From Lepidostoma basale (lineage: Eukaryota; Arthropoda; Insecta; Trichoptera; Lepidostomatidae), in assembly GCA_022606425.2 (NCBI GenBank), contig JAHDVF020001510.1, positions 979,001 to 1,043,000 on the forward strand: DNA of 64,000 bases. The letters run 5' to 3'. Position numbers and translations under genes: made by a program. This document shows, piece by piece, positions 12,101 to 24,100 of the stretch. Position 1 is the first letter of the stretch; each line of letters starts with the position of its first letter. The notes beneath the pieces were generated by a model. The model was not told where the DNA came from. It searched no databases and worked only from the letters and a program-made list of their open reading frames with translations.

Positions 12101-15100
12101 ATGTTTTGGTTATGAGAGCTGCATTTGACACTAGCAATCAGATGTCCATTTTTCATCTGAGCTTCTGGCTACGTGACCTGCCCATTGCCATTTTAGAGTC
12201 GCCACCCGAGGGATGATGTCAGTGACCTATGTTTTTATTTCTCTCACCGTATCGTTTCTGACTCTGTCTCTTAGGCCCTTTCCTAACATGGCTCTTTTTT
12301 TACGTCGTTTACATATATTTTCTATATCATATTTTCTTAATTCAATCTTTTCATGTGTCTAAACCATCATGAACATTTCATTATTCTATTCATAACACAA
12401 TCGCACTACATTCACTTCTGATATTTGCATTTGACACTCTACCATACAGTTTCGTATAAAATATTTCATTTCTACTTCTTTTGTCAGTCCCATGCTTCAC
12501 TTCCATATTATTGTTCCAGCAACAATAAATTATTACCTTCACACAACGAGGGTTCGTGTCCCGTAACGGAGAGGTTCAAAAGAAGATTCCCACTTACCCA
12601 CACGTGAGAAGCTTCATCTGACACGTGTTCTTGTAGACGTTTCCATCGCTACCGCAGATGGGTCCATCCAGCGGCGCTTGGCCACAGTCAACGGGGCAGT
12701 TCTCCCGATGTGCAGAGATGTTATTACACGCTCCCACGTGAGATAGTCCGATACCGACCCTGGAAACATAAACCAATAATTTATTAACCGCCCTACCTTC
12801 AGGTAATTTTCCGAGAAACATGCAAAAAACAAGCAGGTTTTTATTAATTAAATTTAATTATATATTAATTTTATTTTTTTAAATTACGAAATTTCAAAGA
12901 CTCGACCGCATACTTCGCCTGCCCCTTGTAAAACTATCATATTTATGAAGACTTGTACTCAAGTGTTGTTGGCACACGCGCGTATCCCTGACAGTTTGTA
13001 TATTTTAGGTATATTACTTTTTCTCAAGCGCGTACGTGATACGGGATAGCGTAGAATCGTACAATCACAGTGAACGTATCACGTACGTTCAAATACGTAG
13101 GGTGGTTAAAGCTGTATTTACAATTGAAAAAAAAATGTGAACTTTTTCATAAATTCTTTAAAAAAACTAACTAACATCACGCCTTCTCCTCGAAGGGGTA
13201 TGCAGAAATAATAGACTGCCACACTTTTATTTCCTGAAATAATTCTCTCGCTTCCTCAAAATTCATACATCGTGTCACGCACCCGCGTCGATCTCCGACT
13301 CCTCACGTGGCCGACATTCAATATTTAATTGATTTGGTCATGCCACGTTTTACTCGGTCTTCCTCTATTTCTAGTTCCATTTAATCGTAAACATAAACTC
13401 TTTTTTTACCATTCTTTATTCATTTATTCTTCCCGTGTCCAAACCATCTTAATGATCCTTTCATTATTTCACCGCATTTACTTGTTATATTTGCATTTGA
13501 CACTCTATCGTATACAGATTTACCAAAAATTCGTCAAAGATATTATTATTATTATTTTGTTGAAAAAACTCCTTACATCATTACAGCGCGAGCCAAATCG
13601 ATGTAAAGGGTGAAAAAAAAGAATATCAAAGGAAATATACATAGAACCTTATGAATAGAAAAAGCCAGTTACTTGTTTGCTGCCTTTATCGTAAGGGTAT
13701 TTACGAATTTGCCATAATTGCATCCAAAGAGGTCAATTTCTTTTGAAACCTCATTTATAAGACGAATCGCTTTCAATACAGGAGAACTACGAAGGGCCTC
13801 TGTGCGGCAATTTGGGGCATAAAATAATATATGCCCCCTTGCTGAACTATGGGGAACGTATAGGTTAAGCTCTCTCAGTATTCCTGGATTGTAAATACCT
13901 CCGGATAATATTGCTTTCCTAGAAAGATCATTCAACATCCCTGAGGTATAAATATCTTAAAAATCGTTTCTGGATTCTTTCTAGTTCCAAGATGACTGTT
14001 CTTTCTCTGGGGTCCCAAATGATAGAGCAGTACTCCAAGTTACTACGAAACAGCGCTTCATACAGTCGACGGATCGCCGTTGTGTTGGAAAAAGATCTTG
14101 CGTTCCGTAGAACAAAACCAAGCCTTTTTTTGGCTTGCATGATAATATTAGATAGATGTATTTTAAATGTGAAGTTGGACTCAAACGTGATACCCAGATC
14201 CTTAATATGATCAACACGCTGTAAATGGGCATTATTCATCTGGTATGGGAGTAATTGAGTATTTCCAGGTCTAATTTCTACTTCATTTATTTCTATTGTT
14301 AACGTATTTTGGGCACATAGCCAGGAGAGATCAGGACGACCTTGAAAACCTCATAATCATGGGCAAAGTAGATGGAAAACGACCACAAGGACAACCACTA
14401 AGCCGCTGCTGGTCAAATCAAATTAGGGTACTGACTGGTCTCTCATTAGCTGCAGCCTGGAGACTGACGGATGACTGAAGCTCATGGCGTGCTATGGTCA
14501 ATGTTTTACAGGATGGACACGACCCTCAATCACGGGGAATACGACTGAGAAGAAGTGAGTGAGATGGAGAAGGCAGAGAAAGGAGGAAAGCGAGGATTCC
14601 CAGGATCATGATGCACGAGACTCCAAAGGGTCGACTGCCATCAGGACGACCACCAAAGAGACGTAGAGAAATCTCTTCATCACAGGACGAAATTATATAT
14701 CCTGTCTAAATAGATCGTAAGATCTAAATTAAGCAGAAGGATTTTTTATTATAATTTCAAACAGAACTAGAGATGTTACCCGCAGTGTTAAATAGTTAAT
14801 CAGATTAAATTACGAATCATCACCATCAGAGGGTAATTGATCAATTGGTCCATCGAATTTCTCTTGATTGAAAATAATTAAAGGGTATTGTTAGCGCTGT
14901 CAGAGATGCTGTTGATCGAGAACTGGTGAGATTTTACAGTTGAGAACTGGTGAGATTTTACAGTTGAGAACTGGTGAGATTTTACAGTTGTGATTAGAGA
15001 TGTCCCACTACACACCCGAAACTGTTATAGGACGCAGCGGCGTTCATTCGTCAGCTTTGCACTTGTACTCTCTAGGTCCGTCTCCCGTTAATGCGGAGAT

Positions 15101-18100
15101 TGACTCTTTATTAGAAGGTGGCTAATATGTATGCCACTACAAATAAAGATAATTATATTTTAGAATATTTCAGAATATATAAAACCTGCGTGAGGCCTAT
15201 ACTGACATAGCATTGAGACCAGAGCGGATACCACAAGAACGAATACTAAAGTACGGGTGGCAGAGATGAGGACGCTGAGGATGATAGCAGGAAGGACTAT
15301 TCGAGATAGCGTGAGGAACACGGCCATCCGTGAGATCTGCAAGGTGGAGGATGTCGTAAGATGGGGCAGACAACGCAGAAGATACTGGAATGCGCACGTG
15401 CAGAGGATGGATCCCACCAGAATTCCACACGCTGTGGCGCATCAGATTCCTGCCGGCTGCCGTCCCCCCGGAAGACCACCGAAGAGATGGAGAGATACTT
15501 GGGAGTCAACCTCCCAAGAGAGGCCAGCCTGATTTCAGGAACAGACCAAACGTCTATAAGGAGAAGAAGAAGAAGAAGAAGAAGATGTTTTATTTATTAT
15601 TTCTTGAAGTGTAAAACTCCAAATAATAAATACACGTCTGTATCCTAGAGGTTTAAATATAATTTATGGGAATGACATGTTTCGTCTTTCTAAGGCATTA
15701 TCAAATGTCAAATATTTGTTAATATCTCAAAGCCATGCCACACTGTTTTAAACAAGCTCTCCACATCGGTCTCCACCGATAGTTTTGAAAAAAACTAAGT
15801 AACTGCATCTCGCTCGGATACTTCAAACTAAAAGTATTCGAGCGAGATGGAGTTACTTAGTTTTTTTCAAAACCGCCGGTGGAGACCGATGTGGAGAGCT
15901 TGTTTAAAACAGTGTGGCACGGCTTTTAGACAGTAAACGATACATACCTACCGCAATATTCAACTAACACTTTTTACTGACTGGATTCTTCTCACTCTTT
16001 CTTCTTTACACTCCAAAACGCATCAATGGGATAATCTTAAAAATATTTCAAAGAAATGAGTAACATGTTGTTGGTACCTGCAAATCTCAACTTGCAACAT
16101 GCATCGGTTGAGATAGGTCCTCCCTTCAGTACCGCAGACAGGGTCCCTCTCGTTTGAACATTTGTGCTCGCACTTGGAACCATGCGCCCTTACGCATAAG
16201 TTAGGGTCAGTAGTCAGCTTTACTCCTAAAAGAAAATAAAAACTAATTATAATATTGGTCAAAGTATTTTTATATTTATTTATTGCAATTTTATTTCGTT
16301 ATAATGGAAGTTCGAATTGTCAGTAGGGTCGCGGCGAGTCACATCTTGCTGGAGGGTGTGATTCTATAAAATGCTGCGAAACGCCCAGTTGCATTCCACC
16401 GGCAACACTACTGACTAGTCCAAATCGTTAGCGTCCCTGTCGCGAACTCTGGGCAATGGGGTCAAACTCATAACCGTGTGATCACAGCAGATAACGAGGG
16501 GATGAAAGGCGAGTTTCTGGCGCCTCCAAACCAGATCCAACCCGCTTTGTGGTTTGTGGTTTGTTTTATTGTATTGATGTGAAACGTGGACCCTAAAAGT
16601 CAACTCAATGAACAGACTGGAAGCATTTGAAATGTGGCACTATCGCCGAATGCTTCAAATTACCAATACCGAAGTCCTGAGGCGAGGTACAGTTGACAGG
16701 GAACTGTTATCAACTCTCAAGGTTCGAAAGATCTCATATCTGGGTCATATACTGCGTGGGGAAAAGTACCGCCTTCCCCAACTGATATTGGAGGGAAAAA
16801 TTGAGGGACGCCGAGGGCCAGGTAGGAGACATATGTAATGGCTGCGAAACGTGAGAGAGTAGACCAGCAGCCGAAGTGTAGATGAGCTGTTTCGAGTGGC
16901 GCAGGACAGGGACAGGTTCGCCGAGGTGATCGCCAACGTTGGAGGGACCCGACAGGGCATTTTAAGAAGAAGAAGAGGCGTTTAAGAAAGTTCGGTCCGT
17001 TTTACATCAGAGGGCACGACACCGCTCGACCTCACATCGCAATCGCGGTCAAAAACTACATACAGAATGTGGGTTGGGATATTATACCGCACCCGCCTTA
17101 TTCACCAAACGTGGCACCATCGGACTACCACTTGTTCAGATCCATGACGCATTTTTAAGAAGAGCAGTACTTCCATTCATATGCAGATGTCAAGAATTGG
17201 GTCGATGCCTGGATTACCTCAAAAGATGAGGCGTTTTTTCGACGATGGATTCTTCTATTGCCAGAAAGATGGGAAAAGTAGTGTCTAACAGCAGTAAAGT
17301 GTAAAATTTTTGCTGGTTCATGGAATGCCAATTGGGCCTTTGAGGCGGTAGTTTTCCGTTGCTTTCCACATTTTTGTACAGCAGGATATTTGAACCCAAC
17401 TATTGTAGGGGTTAAACCATTATCAAATATTTAAAAAAAACGTTTAAAATAAATGACAGGATGGAAGAGGGTGGCAGTCTATCAAATCTGTCTACCTCTT
17501 TGGTAAACAGACATGTTTAGTTTTTTAGTTTCTCGATGTTATATATTTTATTTTGTTTTATTTAGTAACCCAAGTTTCGTGCAGACGTTTATAAATATGC
17601 CCTCCATACTTTTTGAAATAAATATCATACAAAATAAAACAGGATGGTGCAAAAGTAACTTTACGTAAAAATATTTTAAAACCCTCTACAACTTATTTTT
17701 CACCAATTTATTTTTGTTTTATCAAACCAACCGGTTTCACTCCTGCCGGAGCTTTGTCAGGGTTATAAAATAAACTAAAAGAGAACCATATTCTTTTTAT
17801 ACTCGTTTTCTAACTTAACCGAAGCGAATATGGTATATATCTGTGTATAGTGTCAATCGTAAATAATATGTAAGTGCATGCAGTGAGAATGAAAGTGTTA
17901 TGATCAATCAATGGTTCATTAAGATGGTTTGGACACATGAAATTAATTATAGAAGAAAGCATAATAATGCAAGTGTCTCTTCTCTGGTTTCAATCCTGGG
18001 ATTGGTTTGCAGCAATTTCCTCCATTATTCTCTTCCATTTTTCCCTGTCTTGTGCGGCTCTTTTGAGATCTGCATATGATGAGCAGCATACGTCCACCAA

Positions 18101-21100
18101 CAGGTCCTCGAGGTACTCTCGGCGTGGGCGTCCCCTAGAGTTTGTCCCCTCGATCATACCCTCCATTATGGCATGCAAGAGACCTTCTTGACGTATTACA
18201 TGGCCGATTCATCTTGCACGCCTTTCGGACAAGGTCCTGAGCAGGTGCCTTCCTCCTTCGATTCCTTGAAGAACTTCCTCATTCGTGATGTGGTCTCTCC
18301 AGGAAATTCCAAAGAGTCTTCTATAGGACCACATCTCAAAAGCCTCTAGTCTCCGCTTATCCCTTTCGGATAGGTACCATGTCTCGCAGCCGTACATCAA
18401 GACACTCCATACATACTCGTAGGTCTTGATGAGGAGTATTCTCAGTTTTAGGTCTACGAGTATATTATTTGATTCTATTATAAAGGGCTATTTAGCGATT
18501 TATAGCTAAATCATATTGATTCTCATGACATGTGATGGGTAGCTAATCTATCGCCATTTTATTGTCTATTGTCTATAATTGACGACCTTTGTGGCCGAGT
18601 GGTAAGTGCATTGACTGCCACCCTGAAGGTTCCGGGTTCGATTCCCGGCGAGGACAGTGTGATTGTCACAATGTCTTTGGTAACTAACTAACTAACTAAC
18701 CATCACGCCGTCTCCCCGAAGGGGTAGGCAGAAAGAATGGACTGCCACACTTTTCTTTACTGACATATTTCTCTCGCTTCCTTAACATTAATACAGCGTG
18801 TCATGCACGCGCGTCGATTTCTCTGATTCCTCACATGGCCGACATTCAATATTTGATTTATTTGGTCGTGCCACGTTTTCCTCGGTCTTCCTCTATTTCT
18901 GGTTCCATTTACATCATTAACATATAATTTTTTAAGCATTCTTTCTTCATTCATTCTTTCCATATGTCCAAACCATCTTAATGATCCTTTCATTATTTTG
19001 TTCATGACACCATCATTCGCACCGCATTCACTTCTTATATTTTCATTCGACACTCTATCATTCACAGAGTATGCACACATTCGTCTAAGAGATCTCATTT
19101 CTACTGCATTTATTCTACTTTCATCCTTCTTTTGCCAGTTCCATGCTTCGCTTTGTTTCGCATGTCTTTGGTTTGGTGTAGAATTCACGTGACAATAAAA
19201 TGGCGATAGATTAGCTACCTATCACATGTCACGAGAATCATATGATAGCTATACTACCCTTTTCATCGACTTGGGTCATGCTGGCAAGATGTAAAGAGCG
19301 ATTCAACAAAATACTAATAATACTAATAATCTGAATTCTTTACCATACCCATGACAGTGTGACAATATCACAGCCATTGCCGGGAATCGAACCTGGGACC
19401 TTCTGTGTGTCATAGCACTTGCCACTCGCCCACGAAGGTCGTTATAATTCACTTTGAAATATTATAGTTATAACGAATTCCAATCATGGAAGTTATTATG
19501 CACCATTCTATATAATATTGGATGCGAACGAACCAGTAACAATTTATGAAGAGTGATTAATCAAAAGGTATACCTTTCCCGCAGGTTTTTTTCCTCATGT
19601 CGCAAAGGGAAGGGTATATAACACCATCGGATCCGCAGACCGGTTCTCCTTGAAGGGCCGAAGGGCATATCCTGGGACAGTTGGCATCTCGGGCGGAGAG
19701 GGCCCCTGGAATAATACAAAATGACAAAATCAATATTCGTTAATACAAAAAATCATCATCAAACCACTGAACCAAAGATGGTATTATGTACTCGTATGGC
19801 AGCCTTTATTTATTTAATAAAGTTATAAAAAATACAGGAACATTTTACAACTTATAAAACAATCTTTTAGAAACAATTAATAAGTTTTGATTGTATCTCA
19901 ATAGAGACGAAGATGCAAATTGGAAACTGAATATGGTTGATCAAGGTGTTTACAGGACTTATGACCTGTCATTGGTTGGGTTAAGCGCATGCTTTATGTA
20001 ATTACAACATTCCCAATTCCACGTTTTCTTTATAACCATGTTAGACAATTTTTTTGGAAGTTGTATATATGTTACAAATCTATGCTTAATTTCACATGTC
20101 AGTTTCAATGTGCTATTTATGAAGATTTTGATTACATATGTTAATCTTTTTAAGATTATTCTATATAATCCACATACTAACGCCATCTATGGAGATTAAT
20201 TTTAGCATTTACCAGAACATCTTTATTAACACAATGTGAAAGGCTATCGCCATTAGCGCATTGTTAGAAGCCGCCTGGAGATGTCACTCCTATCTATATG
20301 CCAAAGAATTTGACCAGATATGATTGCAATATTTTTTGTGAATGTATACTTATACTTGTATACGAATACTGTATACTTATACTTGTATACGAAAATTTCG
20401 TATACAAGTACTCGTATAAGTATACATTCACAAAAAATTAATAAGTTAGTTAGAAAGTTTCAATCCTGGGATTGGTTTGCAGCAATTTCTTTTATTCTAC
20501 AATAATAATAATTTAAAAATCACAAATGAGAAAAACAACAAAAACATTAAATATCGGTACTTAGAACACACAGTGCACAATGATGTTCTTCTACCGACCC
20601 TTATGCGAAGCATGAAACTGGCAAAAGAAGGATGAAAGTAGAATAATTGCAGTAGAAATGAGATCTCTTAGACGAATGTGTGGATAATCTATGTATGAAA
20701 GAGTGTCGAATGAAAATGTAAGAAGTGAATGCGGTGCGAATGATGGTGTTATAAACAAAATAATGAAAGGATCATTAAGATGGTTTGGACTTATGGAAAG
20801 AATGAATGAAGAAAGAATGATAAAAAATTATACATTAACGATGTAAATGGAACCAGAAATAGAGAAAGACCGAGGAAAACGTGGCACGATCAAATAAATC
20901 AAATATTGAATGTTGGCCATGTGAGGAGTCAGAAAAATCGACGCGCGTGCATCACACGATGTATGAATGTTGAGGAAGCAAGAGAAATATATCAGGAAAG
21001 AAAAGTGTGGCAGTCCGAGATGGTTAGTTAGTTAGTTAGAACACATTTTCGACGAAAGATCGCGAGAAAACCGGCATCTCTTACCTCTTTGACAATTCGT

Positions 21101-24100
21101 TATATAATTTAATTCCTCTATAAAAAACACCTTTCTCTATACTTTCAAGTCTGGTTCTCCGGAGTCGGAATCTATCATGACCTCTCGTCAAATAATTATG
21201 TATTTCATAACTATATGCTAAATTTTTAGTTAGATATGCAGGCACCATATTACTCTTAATTTTATAAACAATAATCAAATTGTTGTAAAGAACTAGATTT
21301 CTGGAATATTTAAAAAAAAATTGATTTACATTGTTGAAATCCTTCTATATCTACCCCAACTAAGTATAGACCTTATTCCTTTATTCTGTAAAACCTGTCA
21401 ATCAATCAATATATCCTTTATTTGCTAAAAACAATACTGAAGTGTATGGATGTGAAGCTAAAACCAGGCGAATGAAGGATGAAAGAAGGATTAATGGCGT
21501 AGACATGAGATCACTAAGAAAATGTGCGGAAAAACGATAGATGAGCCGTTATTTTTGAAAATGGAATAATACAATTGTTTTCATGAGCGAGATATTTAAG
21601 GAAAAGCGTTCGAATGAATTAAAAAATATTGGCAAATGTTAAACAGCTGGGTGATGTTTTTACTACAATAATTTTGCGTGTAAATATATATGCAATAAAA
21701 TGTGCGCAAAATACGATCAAAAATAAAATCCCGCTTAATATTCCCCTTAACTATATAATACACTTTAAAAAATGGTATTATAATTGAAATATTGATATTA
21801 CGTTTTCACTTCTTTGATTATTTTCTTAATTATGCATGACTCTTGGGTTATTATCTATCGGTTATTCCACCCTTTCACTTTGTTGAACCCTTTAATATTA
21901 TTTGCTACCCTGTTCATTACTCCTAATTTTTTTTGACTCGTCAATATTGAATTTCTGTTACTGAAACTAATTACTGTTTTTTTCCATCTTTACATATATT
22001 TCCCATATTACATTTACGGCCACTCGCGTACCACTCGATTCTGTACCCAGGTCCAACCGGCCTCCACCCATGGCTACTCCTTGTCACGGTCCCTTGGTCT
22101 CCACCCAAGACCTTGGCCCATGTACAAGACCATCGCACACCCATTCACACTCCTTCCTATCTGGGTAGTCAGGTCCAAATGTCAGACCCAACCCAGCACA
22201 TCTTCCGAGAAACCCTCCTTACAATATTCAACAACGAATATTTATATTTTTATTAATGTATATAAATAGATAAACACGCGCGTATTCGAATGCAACATTG
22301 CGTCAAAATGTCAAAGAAATCGGTAAATAACTTTCGGAGATTTCAGTTTTTGAACATGAACATTTACATTTTTATTTATATAGATATAAAAAATTATGTA
22401 ACAAGAAAGAAGACAAAAGGAAAGAGAAGAGATATGATAATAATAAGAAGGACAGGTGTGTTCTACCAACGAGGAACGCATTAACGTGGACGAAACTGAC
22501 AGGTCAAAGTCTGGTTCTTTTGTTTCTACAGGCTGTTCGAAACCTAATCATTTAAAATACATATCTTCTCGTATGTAAAAAATTGTACAAACTATGCTCG
22601 CCTTTTTAACCTTTCCCTTAGGGTGCTAAAATTAGAACGCGCGTTCCGGTGTTGGGTAGTCAGTACCCGATCAATAATTAGCGATTTTAAATCTGAAAAA
22701 TAAGAACATTCATAGCTAATCCCCTTAATTAATTATATTGTAATTGAAGTAAAAAATTATAATAATTGAGATTTATTTGCTGAAAACATTAAAAAAACAT
22801 CTGGCAACGTTCACGGAACGGGCACAGGCCCACTCTAGTTGCAAGCCCGAGAGCTACTGCCGGCGGCAGTGAGAACGTTGAGCTCCTCGCGCTTCCACAG
22901 TGAAGTATGCAAGAGTGAGATGCAAATATAGTGTTGCGCACTCACAGATGTTCACAAAATACCTTCGATGTACCCGATAAATTCGGAATATTATTAATAT
23001 TATTTTTTAAATCAATGCGTAAATATACGAGTACTATGGAGGAATACCTAAAATCTTAACCTTGTATTTATTATATTTATAAAGATATTGTTGGTTATTA
23101 GAAGCAACGTGTAGAATGTGTTCATAGGGAAAGGAAGGTTAAAAACTTTGCATATTTTTTAAGGGTGTATTTTGGTCTAGGGGCAGGAACAAAAAATACT
23201 TTTAAAATTCATTTAAAAAAAAAAAAAAATTATTTGACTATTGCAAACAATTTCCCTGAAATGAACGGACTCTATCTCGGTATAGAACAGTGGCATCCAC
23301 CTGTCCTATCTTCCTCTATAGACGCGATGGGAAATGGGAAGAAAGATACGAGAGAGACACGGAAGTGGGACCAAGAAGTTTCTCTCCTCAGTAAGATACT
23401 CGAAAGAGCTGAGGAAGGGAATCATATCTTCGTTCCAGCTCTCGCAAATTATCACTGGGCATGGAGCCTGATTCTCGTGTCTACACATATTAAGGATTAA
23501 CCCTTCTGTCCCTGCGTCACGCAGACAGCCCAAACAATTGAACTCATTATCATTCACTGCCTCATTTACACGAGTGAGAGATGGAAACTGGTGAAGGAAT
23601 GTCAACGAAGAGACATTCATATCACAGACCTGCCAGCCAACGTGGTGGATCGGTTGAGAGACTAACAAGTTATTGTAAACATATGTTAAACTGTTAAATT
23701 AAATAACTTTGTTTTTTGTATAACAATTTTATTTTTAATTTTAGCGACATCATCAGGTGTTACAATAATATATCGCACGCTTAATAGTAAACTGACCGAT
23801 TATGGTTTAGGTCATGATTGAGTTAACATTAGACAGAGGCTTGTGTTAACGCTACCCATCTATTTTTCACAATGTTAACGCTATCCATTCGTACGTGTTT
23901 TTCGACTGTTTTTGTTAAAACACCGACTCATGTCAGATTAAGCAAAACTTGCTTTTTTGAGTTAAGCCAGTGTTCTATTAAGCGTGCGATATGTCAACAT
24001 GGGTTGATGAAACAGCTGTCGCGTAAAATAAAATACAATTGTGATACGAAAAACATAGTTATTTAATTTAACAGTTTAAAATGTCAAGGTATCATAGTAT

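Noticed and set aside
15160..15648. Several overlapping protein frames on both strands
   Set aside because: Only the plus frame carries LINE-H motifs; the others are shadows of it.
18585..18656. tRNA gene (A and B boxes in order)
   Set aside because: Acceptor ends do not pair, the same head recurs in many copies with a fixed downstream body, and it carries SINE tails. Called SINE-T1 instead.
18681..18700. Telomere-like (TAAC)n or (GTTA)n repeats
   Set aside because: They are always joined to the same LINE-A 3' end and only 3-5 units long, so they are the retroelement tail.
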